Translations under genes and position numbers: made by a program
DNA from: Cloacibacillus evryensis DSM 19522
Lineage (GTDB): Bacteria > Synergistota > Synergistia > Synergistales > Synergistaceae
Assembly: GCF_000585335.1 (NCBI RefSeq)
Contig: NZ_KK073872.1
Coordinates: 1,975,283 to 2,039,282, forward strand
DNA length: 64,000 bases
Direction: 5' to 3'
The notes under the pieces: model-generated
Told to the model about the DNA's origin: nothing
Seen by the model: the letters and a program-made list of their open reading frames with translations, nothing else
The model's database searches: none
In this document: positions 7,986 through 16,190 of the stretch, piece after piece
How positions within the stretch are numbered: position 1 is the stretch's first letter
How the letters are laid out: each line of letters starts with the position of its first letter

Positions 7986-9272
7986 CTACCTAAGTCCGCC
8001 GACTGCTTCTTCGGCGGCGTTCAGCACTTCTCCGCTGGTTATAAGGCGATCGGCCTCGTTCATATCGGGCGAAACGAAACGGTTTTCCGTCATCATCGCG
8101 ATGCTCCCGCGGACCTTGTCTTTTACAGCCGACGTTCCCCTGCCGAAGGAAAATGCGGGGACCTTTTCTTTTACGATATCCATGCCCTGGCAGGCCATCA
8201 GCAGTTCTATCGCCATCACCTTCGCGAAGAGCGGCAGCGCCCGCAGCATCTTCGTGCCGGCGTAGTAGGCCGCGCACTCGCCCGGCTCCTTCACTACGGC
8301 GCTCGGCAGCGCGAGCAGCTTCAGTTCGGCGACGAGCGCGGCCTGATTGGACTGCACCACGGGAAAGCCGTGATTGAGCCCGGTCGCTCCGTGTGTGAGA
8401 TTCATCGGCAGTCCGTATGAGAGGCGGCTGTCGTTGAGGCGGAAAGTACGGCGCTCGCAGATATGCGCCATGTCGGAGACTGCCGTCTCCAGGCCGTCGA
8501 GCGCGTATTCGACGCCGTAGCGGCTGCCGCCGTCAAAGACGGTCTTCTCCACCGACTCCTCGGCGAAATAGCAGACGTCGCGCGCTCCGCCGTGAGTCTG
8601 CGGCGTGGCGCGGACGCAGATCGCGTCCTGCACACGCGGATGAGTGTCGTAGCCGAAGGCGTAGCGCCCCTCGTCCGTCGTCATCCGGCTGCCGGAAACG
8701 AGGGCGCGCACGTTCGCCGCGCAGTCTATCTGTCCCCGGAAGGGACGGGCGATCGAGGAAAGGCGGTCGTCGAAAGCGCCCAACTCGCCGCGGATCGCCT
8801 CAAGGTTGAGAGCGGTCACGACGTCCGCGACCTTCATATATTCATGCGCCTTTTTCACACAATACCAGGCGATGCCGTTCGCGACACAGCCGCTGGCGGA
8901 GACGAAGGGCCAATCCTCGCGCCGGGCGCCGGCGGACAAAAGCGCGTCAAAGAGCTCAGCGAGCAACACTGCTTCGGAGTTTGTCTCGTAATGCAGTTCC
9001 GGAGCGTTTTTGCCGTCGAGCATTTTTTCCAGCACGCCGGCCAGTTCATTTTTTTCGTAAAGCAGGGATTCGAGATAGAGAAGAGAGGCCGCGCACACAG
9101 CCGCCTCGCGCGGCAGCGCCGAACAGGAAAGGTCAAGCTGTTTTTTCGCGTCGTCAAATGAGATATCTTCCGCCGACGCACGCGCCGGGCGGGATTTCAC
9201 CGCGGCCGCCGCCTCCCTTACGGATCGCGGCGTAAAGCCGGAAGCGGAGATCGTTTCAAGATGTTGGAGCAT
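7986..9272 (-). CDS. Partial aromatic amino acid lyase-fold protein, subunit B
   Basis: 428 residues carrying the central helical core of the ammonia-lyase fold. Present are TALNLEAIRG (about 153-162), PRVQDAICVRATPQTHGG (212-229, the counterpart of HAL VQDPYSLRCxPQ) and the helix-rich C-terminal core ending in ELLMACQGMDI. It has no Tyr loop, no MIO loop and no QEDH segment. These are exactly the parts kept by the neighbouring 6864-7970 protein. In family tetramers each active site is built from three chains, so two chains that have lost different parts could rebuild one site. Two ASG tripeptides occur (10-12 and 126-128) but not in the MIO-loop context. First gene of the operon; AGGGGGA lies seven bases before ATG. 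Confidence 0.68.
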   Translation of the reverse strand: MLQHLETISASGFTPRSVREAAAAVKSRPARASAEDISFDDAKKQLDLSCSALPREAAVCAASLLYLESLLYEKNELAGVLEKMLDGKNAPELHYETNSEAVLLAELFDALLSAGARREDWPFVSASGCVANGIAWYCVKKAHEYMKVADVVTALNLEAIRGELGAFDDRLSSIARPFRGQIDCAANVRALVSGSRMTTDEGRYAFGYDTHPRVQDAICVRATPQTHGGARDVCYFAEESVEKTVFDGGSRYGVEYALDGLETAVSDMAHICERRTFRLNDSRLSYGLPMNLTHGATGLNHGFPVVQSNQAALVAELKLLALPSAVVKEPGECAAYYAGTKMLRALPLFAKVMAIELLMACQGMDIVKEKVPAFSFGRGTSAVKDKVRGSIAMMTENRFVSPDMNEADRLITSGEVLNAAEEAVGGLR

Positions 9273-9360
9273 ATCAGTGTCCCCCTTTTTATTATCATGC
9301 GCCTTTTTAGTTCCACCGGATTCCCGCTGTGTGGTTATTCATGTAAAACTCCAACGGCGC

Positions 9361-9394
9361 AATTAAATTCTTATATTTAATTAACTGAATTATA
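9361..9394. promoter_or_regulatory. Inverted repeat and -10 element upstream of the lyase operon
   Basis: A perfect 8-base inverted repeat, AATTAAAT - six bases - ATTTAATT (9361-9382), lies beside a minus-strand TATAAT (9389-9394) in the divergent spacer. No convincing -35 is visible, as expected for an activator-dependent promoter. It could be the binding site of the divergently encoded SARP-type regulator. AT-richness makes chance repeats more likely. Confidence 0.4.
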
Positions 9395-9509
9395 CATAGA
9401 TTCTTTACTATTATTTTACATACGACCCGTCAATCAAACGTCAAAGTTTTTCCGCAAAAATAGTCTGCAAAGCGCTTCTCTTTTTTACGTTCCTCAATTA
9501 TCCTGATGA

Positions 9510-9515
9510 TATAAT
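9510..9515 (+). promoter_or_regulatory. Possible -10 box of the SARP-type regulator gene
   Basis: TATAAT within GATATAATC. The expected transcript start would be near 9522, leaving ATG 9524 almost leaderless. That favours the downstream ATG at 9551, which would have a 29-base leader holding GGAAGAGGG. No good -35 is seen. Confidence 0.35.
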
Positions 9516-9550
9516 CTGGAGATATGACGACAACGGAAGAGGGCGAAGGA

Positions 9551-12520
9551 ATGAAATTAAAGATATCGCTGCTTGGGAACAGCCTGATAGAGTACGAAGG
9601 AGAAAAGGTAACATTCAAACTCCATAAGGCGGAGGCTCTTCTGTACTATATCGCGCTGAACGGCGGAGCCTCCCGCGACGAACTGAAAGCACTCTTCTGG
9701 TATGACAAAAACGAGGCCCAGGCTTCGGCAAACCTCAGAAACGCCCTTTACCTCATAAACAGCATGATGCCCGGCGTCCTCACCGCCGACCGTCGAACGG
9801 TGACGCTCGCCCCCTTCGACAGCGATATGAAACATTTAAGCTCCGCCGCCGACCCGAACGCCGCGATCCCCGCCGCCATCTACCAAACGCCGCTCAAGGG
9901 ACTATCCTCCCTGAACTACCCCGCCTTCAACGAATGGCTTGATTCCGCAAGGGAGAAGATCCGGGGCGACGTCATCGACCTGATCAAACAACGCGTCGAG
10001 GCGGCATACGACAGGCAGGACAACGAGGCGCTCGGCGAATCCCTAGCCGCCGCCATCAGGCTGGACCCGTTTGACGAAGACTCGGTGCTCGAACTGATGG
10101 AGCTCTACTCAAACACCGGACAGAACAGCCGCGCGGTCGAACTCTTTCAAAACTATTCATCTATGCTCAACACTAAGCTTTCCATCGCCCCCTCGGAGAG
10201 AGCCAAGAAATACTACGCGAAGATATTCAGACACAATGACCTTAAAAAAGGACAGCCTAAGTTCTGGTGCCGCGAGCGGGAGATGGCGGCACTCTCCGAA
10301 AAACTGGCGGAAGAGGCCCGCTGCCTCTTTTTTATCCACGGCGAGGCCGGAATAGGGAAGACATCGCTCATAAACGAACTTCTGGCGGCAATGCCGGAGG
10401 GAAGCGCGTCCGTGCTCTCCGCAAAGGCGACGATGATCGGCGGGAGCTACGCCTATTCCTCCTGGAACAACATCCTGCGGGAGTTGGGAGCCCTCCTTGA
10501 GAGGACGGGCAACGCTCCCGACAAAAAGACCGCTTCGATACTGGCCTCTATATCTCCCGGCTTTACAAAAAACGAGGGGCTCTCCTTCAACGCGGACCTC
10601 TCGAGCGTTACGGAGATAAACCCGGTGGCGCTCGCCTCGATGATCGCCGAGCTGATCGCCGTCCTCGCAAAGCGCCGCCGCGTCGTGATGGTCTTCGAGG
10701 ACATCCACTGGTTCGACTCGCGTTCCATCGAGCTGCTCTGCGCCTTCCTCTCCTGCGCCCCGCAGGCGGACATAATCATATCAGGACGCCCCGAAGCGGC
10801 GCGGATGACGATGGCGATGCTCAGACAGGCAAAGTGCGGCCGCGCGATCACCGAAGTCGAACTGAACCCCTTCCGCGACGATGAAATAATATATATCTGC
10901 CGCAGCCTGCTCCCCGAAAGCACGATAAAAGAGCGGGGCCTTTCATACTTCGTGCGCGAAAGCGAAGGCGTGCCGCTCATGCTCTTTGAAATATTGCGCG
11001 CGCTCAAAGAAAACCCCGATTCCGACTGCGCGAACGGTCTCGGCGCGCTCATAATCGAACGCATGGGCGAATTGAGCGAACGCGAGCGCGACGTCTCGAA
11101 CGCGATCGCTGTCTGCTCGGGCGGCCCCGCCGAGATAATTTCCGAAATAACGGAGATCCCCATCGGCGACACGCTGGCCTCCGCGGAGCGGCTCATCGCC
11201 ATGGGGCTTGTCCGCGAACGCGAGGAGGCGGGCAACGCCTTCTGGGAATTTACGCATCTAAAACTGCGCGAATGCGTTTACGACGCCATTCCCGCGGCGC
11301 GGCGCAAGGAGCTCCACCGCCGCGCCGCCGCCGCGCTCGACAAAAGATACCTGCCCCAGCATTGGGACCCCGCGCTCAGCGCGATGCTGAGCCACCATTA
11401 CGCGAAAGCGGGAGAGAGGGTGCTTGAACTCAAGCAGTATCTGCGGGAACTCATCTTCGACATCACGCTGAACCACGACCTTTTCCCCACGCTCTCGGAC
11501 CGCCTCTTCCTCTCCTGCTCGATGCCGTTCAGCAGCCGCGAGGAGACCGATAAAAAAGTGGAACACGCGGTCTCGATCCTTGACGAACTGCGCGGCTCGC
11601 CGGCGCTGTCAAAACGCGAATACGCGCAGCTGGAGGCATCGTGCTTCGAGCTGGCGGGCGGCTACCGTATAAGCTGGGGGGAATACACGGGCGCAAAGCT
11701 CTATACGGACGAAGCGATACACATCTCAAAGATGCACGGCTTCACAGAGACGCACATTCACTGTTTGAAACATTACGCCTATATGTACCTGCAGACGGAA
11801 GAGCCGGAAAAATTGATAAGCGTCGCCCGCGAGCTGCTGCGCCTGGCAAAGGCGGCTCCCGCGCCGCATTATTTCGCCACGGCGGTGCGTTTTATCGGGA
11901 TGGGCTATATGATGAAACAGGATTACGCGCGCGCTGAAAAAATATTCCTCTACGCGGTCAGGCTGTTTGAACGGATGACTCTGACGGGCCGAAGATATAC
12001 CTTGGGCATGCTCGTCGCCAAATGCTATCTGGGAGAAATATACGAACGGACTGGCGATCTGGAGAGAGCGGCGGAACAGCTCTCCGAGTGCACCGGCAAA
12101 TGCGAAGAGATGAACCTCTACTGGGGAAGAAGCTACTTTCACACCGGCGCGGCAAACGTCGCGCTGGACGCGGGCGACATGAAAGGACTATTTTCGCATA
12201 TCGACCGCGCCGCCGCGCTCTTTGAAAGCTGCCGCGGCGGTCGCTGCGGATCGATACTGTACAGCACGAAAGCCATCGCCGACGCGGAACGCGGCGACCT
12301 GGAGGGCGCGCGCAAGGCGCTTGAAAACTCGGAACTCCTGCTGCGCCTGATCGCCAAACACGACTGGGTCGCCGCCCACCATCTGGCAAAGGCATGGCTC
12401 GCGCGGCTGAGCGGAGAAGATTTCCGCGCCGACGCGGAACGGGCGGCGAGTGAATATGAGGAAAACGGATTCCCTCTGCGCGCGGCCTGGATAAGGGAAA
12501 AGTTCGGGATCGAAAGATAA
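9551..12520 (+). CDS. SARP/BTAD-type transcriptional regulator with AAA ATPase and TPR domains
   Basis: About 989 residues. Residues 1-90 form a winged helix of the OmpR/SARP type. Residues about 95-230 are a bacterial transcriptional activation (BTAD) helical repeat domain. A P-loop ATPase follows, with Walker A GEAGIGKTS near 264-272 and Walker B VVMVFEDIHW near 378-387. The C-terminal third is helical repeats of TPR character. Such STAND-type proteins couple signal binding to ATP-dependent oligomerisation and activate nearby operons. It is divergent from the lyase/hydroxylase/transporter operon, with a 250-base spacer, and is the obvious candidate activator, perhaps sensing the substrate. 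An in-frame ATG at 9524 would add nine residues. Terminator follows. Confidence 0.85.
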   Translation: MKLKISLLGNSLIEYEGEKVTFKLHKAEALLYYIALNGGASRDELKALFWYDKNEAQASANLRNALYLINSMMPGVLTADRRTVTLAPFDSDMKHLSSAADPNAAIPAAIYQTPLKGLSSLNYPAFNEWLDSAREKIRGDVIDLIKQRVEAAYDRQDNEALGESLAAAIRLDPFDEDSVLELMELYSNTGQNSRAVELFQNYSSMLNTKLSIAPSERAKKYYAKIFRHNDLKKGQPKFWCREREMAALSEKLAEEARCLFFIHGEAGIGKTSLINELLAAMPEGSASVLSAKATMIGGSYAYSSWNNILRELGALLERTGNAPDKKTASILASISPGFTKNEGLSFNADLSSVTEINPVALASMIAELIAVLAKRRRVVMVFEDIHWFDSRSIELLCAFLSCAPQADIIISGRPEAARMTMAMLRQAKCGRAITEVELNPFRDDEIIYICRSLLPESTIKERGLSYFVRESEGVPLMLFEILRALKENPDSDCANGLGALIIERMGELSERERDVSNAIAVCSGGPAEIISEITEIPIGDTLASAERLIAMGLVREREEAGNAFWEFTHLKLRECVYDAIPAARRKELHRRAAAALDKRYLPQHWDPALSAMLSHHYAKAGERVLELKQYLRELIFDITLNHDLFPTLSDRLFLSCSMPFSSREETDKKVEHAVSILDELRGSPALSKREYAQLEASCFELAGGYRISWGEYTGAKLYTDEAIHISKMHGFTETHIHCLKHYAYMYLQTEEPEKLISVARELLRLAKAAPAPHYFATAVRFIGMGYMMKQDYARAEKIFLYAVRLFERMTLTGRRYTLGMLVAKCYLGEIYERTGDLERAAEQLSECTGKCEEMNLYWGRSYFHTGAANVALDAGDMKGLFSHIDRAAALFESCRGGRCGSILYSTKAIADAERGDLEGARKALENSELLLRLIAKHDWVAAHHLAKAWLARLSGEDFRADAERAASEYEENGFPLRAAWIREKFGIER

Positions 12521-12553
12521 GAACGGCCTGGACAATATAAAACGATAAAAAAG

Positions 12554-12590
12554 AACTCCCGGCTCTGTACACTTAGCCGGGAGTTTTCTT
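12554..12590 (+). terminator. Rho-independent terminator
   Basis: Perfect 11-base stem AACTCCCGGCT / AGCCGGGAGTT around a 10-base loop, followed by TTTT and preceded by AAAAAAG, so it can act in both directions. It lies 30 bases past the regulator stop, between convergent genes. Confidence 0.9.
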
Positions 12591-12633
12591 CAGACAACAA
12601 GGCTTCGATCCATACGGCGGACGCAACGAGCAA

Positions 12634-12813
12634 CTAGCCTGACTCCTTGGGCGTCTTATCAAGCATCTTCAAATAAGAGCGGAAACCCACACTAACATTC
12701 ACTCCGTAGTGCGAAATACGCTCCATCTCTTCGCGCGCCCCGCCGCCGCAACGAGCGCGCAAAATAGAAATACCGTAAACGCAACCGGACGCCTCCGCAT
12801 CTTTTAAGACCTT
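12634..12813 (-). pseudogene. Unrecognised gene fragment (C-terminal end)
   Basis: A 59-codon open frame ending in TAG at 12634 and running back to an in-frame TGA, with no credible start or ribosome site. Its composition (mixed charged and hydrophobic residues, ending AREEMERISHYG...MLDKTPKESG) looks coding. I read it as the surviving 3' end of a lost gene. Family not recognised. Confidence 0.3.
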
Positions 12814-12951
12814 TCAAGCCATATTTTTGAGATTTTTCCATACAGCAATATTATAGGCGATAAAATTATCAATGAAGATCAAACGAAGCAGCTGCCCTCA
12901 CTAGAGAGCGGCTGCGTTAGCAAATTCAAATTATCAACGTTCTATAGCTTT

Positions 12952-13590
12952 TTACCGCTTTTTCTTTTCAGAATACCAAAACAACCCAAACGCCAGCAGA
13001 GCCGCAGCGGGGATACCGGAATTACATCCGCCACCGCCGCTGCCCTCACCTCCAGGATCGGTAGGGTCGGTCGGATCGGTCGGATCGGTAGGCGGCTTGC
13101 CAGTGTCGGTTACCGTTACTGTACACGAATCGCGCTTGGTTGAATCGGCGCGAGCATAGACGCTTATGACGGCCGTCCCTGCAGAAACGCCGGTTATAGT
13201 TTTATCCCATATATTATTACCGCTGACAGCCGCGACCTTAGGGTTGCTTGATGTCCACACGACGACCCTGTCAGGCGCCGTATTAGGGCTTACAGTCGCC
13301 TTCAACGTTATACTGCTTCCGACTTTTATTGCGGAAGTGGGCTTGCCGGACATGACAACGCTCGTTATTTGACTCTCCATACATTGCTGATACTTTAAGT
13401 AAGCAAAATACGTCCTCTGTTGTGCCTGCTGACAACTGATAACCGTACCGGTCCGGCAAATTGTCAATTCCGCCTGTTTAGCCGCAAGATACGCATTGTA
13501 AAAGCTATCGCACTTCCCCGCTTCCGCCGTGTTAATAAATCCGACAACAGCTGCCGTTATGCCAATTACCAGTACGCAAAATTTTTTCAT
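12952..13590 (-). CDS. Secreted Big2-domain protein with Synerg-CTERM-like tail
   Basis: 212 residues from ATG 13590, chosen because GGAGG lies eight bases upstream and a signal peptide follows at once (MKKFCVLVIGITAAVVGF...AEA). The mature N-terminus is cysteine-containing and helical. Residues about 90-175 form a bacterial Ig-like (Big2) domain with the typical WTSSNPKVAAVSG and GVSAGTAVISV strands. Then comes a (PTD)n linker and a C-terminal GSGGGGCN plus hydrophobic stretch plus EKKKR. That tripartite tail matches the Synerg-CTERM sorting signal known from Synergistetes, so the protein is probably processed and anchored at the cell surface. Binding partner unknown. It is downstream of a DsbA-like gene that could form its disulfides. 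Confidence 0.75.
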   Translation of the reverse strand: MKKFCVLVIGITAAVVGFINTAEAGKCDSFYNAYLAAKQAELTICRTGTVISCQQAQQRTYFAYLKYQQCMESQITSVVMSGKPTSAIKVGSSITLKATVSPNTAPDRVVVWTSSNPKVAAVSGNNIWDKTITGVSAGTAVISVYARADSTKRDSCTVTVTDTGKPPTDPTDPTDPTDPGGEGSGGGGCNSGIPAAALLAFGLFWYSEKKKR

Positions 13591-13665
13591 TTCCTTTACC
13601 TCCACAATTCTATTTCGCCGCAATGCATGAAACGCTATCTTAGCCCTTACTATCAGCGTCGGTTA

Positions 13666-13921
13666 TCATTCCCATCGCATCATGCAGAGAAGGCTATACC
13701 ATTTATAGTACGCATGACTGCCATTCATATGTCCGCATCTTATACATACGCTTGAAGAACTGTTTGGGTCCTGCACGTATGCAGGGCATTTGCATTACAG
13801 AATGTTACACGCGCCCCATGCACGTTTTATGGGTTCCGAAAAAGCAAAAGCGTTTGAATAGACCGCAGCACCTGTAAGAACAGAAAACAGAACAGCTATT
13901 ATCCACTCTTTTCGTCATCAT
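13666..13921 (-). pseudogene. Frameshifted small secreted zinc-ribbon-like protein
   Basis: GGAGG and two ATG codons (13916-13921) start a frame that, after shifting by one base in an AAAA run a few codons in, reads as a clean signal peptide (EWIIAVLFSVLTGAAVYSNA) and then SEPIKRAWGACNIL. After one in-frame TAA the same frame continues as a cysteine-rich segment with CKC and CIRCGH, resembling a zinc ribbon, and ends at TGA 13666. One frameshift plus one nonsense codon indicates a decayed gene. A programmed frameshift is less likely because of the stop. Product family not named. Confidence 0.5.
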
Positions 13922-13934
13922 ACGACCTCCTAGG

Positions 13935-14732
13935 TTAGTTTGTGGTTTCAGTCTGCGAAAGCGCCATTTCCACAGCCTCGCACAGGAGCTCGTAGCGAAT
14001 CTTGCCCGGTATCATCAAATTACCGATGATTATGCATGGCCTGAATTGTATTCCCAATACATCCGCTTCTTTTACATTCCTCTCCACCAGCTCTTTTACA
14101 CGATTTGAGCGAATTGCAGCAAGCGTTGCATTCATGTTGAACCCATATTTCCTCAATACTTCCACGAAATATTTATCTCCGTCCTTAACAATGCGCTGCG
14201 GATTTTGAAAAAAATCGTCATGTACTTTCCACGCTTTCTCCGGTGATATTGAAAAAGCCCCCACAAAATATTGAGCGGCCAGATCGGTATTAGGTATCTG
14301 ATCAAGCGGAAGCGTCTTATAAACGTAGCCAATATCATATTCCGTTGAAAGTTTTTCGAGATCAGGCGCTAGTTCCCGGCAGTAACGACAGAAAAAATCA
14401 GAATATACGACAATTTTAACAGTGGAGTTCCTGTTTCCTTTAATTGGGCTGCCAGCGAATGATATTTTTTCGAGGCGGTCGTTGTTTCTCACATCCACAC
14501 GCCAGGTTTCCCGCAATCCGTTCTCATATATTTGATTTTCACCGCGCTGTGATATTTGATAGAGTTTTTCACAATCCACGCTCAACACGTCAATTATCAC
14601 TTCCGGGTTCTTTTGAATATAGTTTTTGATTTCTTCGTCTATCACCCTTCCTCCGACACGACAAACAAAAACTCCCATGCACAGCAACAACGACGCACCC
14701 ACAACACATAAACAAATTACTTTTTTATTCAT
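13935..14732 (-). CDS. DsbA-like thiol:disulfide oxidoreductase
   Basis: 265-residue exported or membrane-anchored protein with an N-terminal hydrophobic segment (about 4-25). A thioredoxin-fold domain starts near residue 100. Its active site is FCRYC, and the cis-proline region reads QFRPCIIIG, as in the DsbA/Com1 (thioredoxin_4) group, which swaps or introduces disulfide bonds in extracytoplasmic proteins. GGAGG lies five bases before ATG. The neighbouring cysteine-containing secreted genes on the same strand (13666-13921 and 12952-13590) are plausible clients. Transcription probably starts at the consensus promoter at 14939-14968, leaving an unusually long leader of about 200 bases. Confidence 0.8.
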   Translation of the reverse strand: MNKKVICLCVVGASLLLCMGVFVCRVGGRVIDEEIKNYIQKNPEVIIDVLSVDCEKLYQISQRGENQIYENGLRETWRVDVRNNDRLEKISFAGSPIKGNRNSTVKIVVYSDFFCRYCRELAPDLEKLSTEYDIGYVYKTLPLDQIPNTDLAAQYFVGAFSISPEKAWKVHDDFFQNPQRIVKDGDKYFVEVLRKYGFNMNATLAAIRSNRVKELVERNVKEADVLGIQFRPCIIIGNLMIPGKIRYELLCEAVEMALSQTETTN

Positions 14733-14926
14733 GTGCGCCTCCTTTCAGTATTATTAAATTTTCCAAGACGGCAAACAAGTTCATAAAGTGGAAATATTTT
14801 CGATACAGAACAAAAAAACGTTACACATTAGTACGCCCTCATACAAGGCGTAGCCCCTATCTCATAAAATTTAACAACTTAATGTGTTTCTTCATTTAAA
14901 TAAAAAATAATAGATAATATGCGCTT

Positions 14927-14955
14927 TTGTTGAGAGTGATTATAAACCGTTTATT
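14927..14955 (+). promoter_or_regulatory. Probable promoter of the XRE-S24 regulator
   Basis: TTGTTG (14927-14932), 17-base spacer, TTTATT (14950-14955). It overlaps the opposed minus-strand promoter, so one bound repressor could control both directions. Confidence 0.45.
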
Positions 14956-14968
14956 GTACGTTTGTCAA
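14939..14968 (-). promoter_or_regulatory. Consensus sigma-70-type promoter toward the DsbA-like gene
   Basis: On the minus strand TTGACA (14968-14963), 18-base spacer, TATAAT (14944-14939). Both hexamers are perfect. It lies just ahead of the divergent XRE-S24 gene, whose product is the likely repressor. Confidence 0.7.
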
Positions 14969-15007
14969 CTTAATATTGATATTTATCTGCTTGATAATAG
15001 AGCTGTT

Positions 15008-15637
15008 ATGTTTAAGAATGGACGAATGTACAACTCTATAGGAAAAAGAATACGCAGAAAAAGAATAGAAGCCGAGCTCACTCAAGAAAAGCTCGCTGAA
15101 TTGACGAGAGTATCCAAATGGACCGTCATTAACTGGGAGTCCGACAAACGCGTTCCGCTTGCGACCTCGCTCAGGGATATTGCTTTCGTGCTCAAAACTC
15201 CAGCGGCATATTTTCTTTACGGAGATGAAAATGACATTGGAGATAGCGTTATTCACGGCGAAGCTAACAACAAGGATATTGGCTTTGACAAGCTACTTTC
15301 AATACCCGTCTATAAAGTAAATGATATTTCTGCGCGGCCGCTCACAAAATTCGCCGTTATCGCAGAGGACAACTCGATGGAAGGAGTGGGAATCCCATTG
15401 GGTTCCAAAGTTATAGTAGACCCTTGCGAACCAGTGAAAAACATGGACATAGCGCTTATTAAATATCAGGATATGACAGCTTTTAGAAAAGTTGGTTTCA
15501 TGAAAAATGGAAGCATTCAAATTCTATCAGCGGACAAAATTAGATTTTTCATACCCAAAGAAGAAAACACACCTGATTCTTTTTTTATTTACGGTAAAGC
15601 CTGTTGGATACTTTCCAAACCACGGCACGGCGCGTAG
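15008..15637 (+). CDS. XRE-family repressor with S24 peptidase-like domain
   Basis: 209 residues from ATG 15008 (an in-frame ATG at 15026 is also possible; upstream codons to 14927 would overlap the promoter). Residues about 12-70 form a helix-turn-helix of the lambda repressor type (LTQEKLAELTRVSKWTVINWES). The C-terminal half is an S24/LexA-like dimerisation domain with EDNSMEGVGIPLGSKVIVDP, in which Ser of DNSM is the usual nucleophile. Such proteins are phage-type or stress repressors. It faces the DsbA-like gene across overlapping promoters. Its codon use is more AT-rich than the core genes, consistent with a mobile or accessory origin. Confidence 0.85.
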   Translation: MFKNGRMYNSIGKRIRRKRIEAELTQEKLAELTRVSKWTVINWESDKRVPLATSLRDIAFVLKTPAAYFLYGDENDIGDSVIHGEANNKDIGFDKLLSIPVYKVNDISARPLTKFAVIAEDNSMEGVGIPLGSKVIVDPCEPVKNMDIALIKYQDMTAFRKVGFMKNGSIQILSADKIRFFIPKEENTPDSFFIYGKACWILSKPRHGA

Positions 15638-15891
15638 CGCAACACGCTCTAAATCTTTGCATAATCATAACGGCACACTTTATAAAACATTTGGACACAT
15701 TTTAAACACCAGCGTTTAGCGCCCTTATTTCATCTAATATATAAACGGCATGATGTCACACATATCAACAAGGCAACCGCCGCCTGCCAAATCAGAATCA
15801 AGCATAGCGGACGGCAGTAAGCTCTATTAAATTTTTATCTTTTTCCATGCACTCTACGGCCTAGTCGTCAGCCATTGCTGAACACGTTCGT
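15638..15891. other. Gene-poor AT-rich spacer
   Basis: No supported gene, RNA or clear terminator seen. The stretch separates the repressor gene from a broken secreted-protein gene. Confidence 0.4.
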
Positions 15892-16190
15892 TCACGGGCA
15901 GATATGCCGGAACCCTTCCATGTGCGTGCCATAGCCGACGATCACACGCCAGCGGCCGACACAGTGCATGTTTCCGCCATCACTGTGGCTCCCCGCCTTG
16001 AGGTTTTTCAGCTCGAAGTCACGGAATTGTGAGGGATCGTTAAAGCTCAGGTCATGTTTCTTCGGAAGGTCGATGCACGACCGAGCATTTCAATCGTCGG
16101 CGGAAATGGAACTGTGAGGTCCGCGAAGGCCGCAGAATAACACGCTATCAGCAGCGCGAGAACAACGGCACATATTCGGCTTTTTTTCAT
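15892..16190 (-). pseudogene. Frameshifted small secreted protein
   Basis: From ATG 16190 the minus strand reads a typical signal peptide (MKKSRICAVVLALLIACYSAAFA) and about 14 more residues. After a one-base shift near 16085 the frame continues for about 60 codons of well-formed protein (SCIDLPKKHDLSFNDPSQF... then VGRWRVIVGYGTHMEGF) to TGA at 15892. The total length (299 bases) is not a multiple of three, as expected for an indel. It resembles the other broken secreted gene nearby in architecture. Family not recognised; a sequencing error is an alternative. Confidence 0.5.

Noticed and set aside
8885-9246. Two Ala-Ser-Gly tripeptides in the 428-residue lyase-like subunit, possibly MIO
   Set aside because: They lie at residues 10-12 and 126-128; neither is in the GSxGxxxDLxPLA loop context. 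The second aligns with the LxNGT region of HAL.
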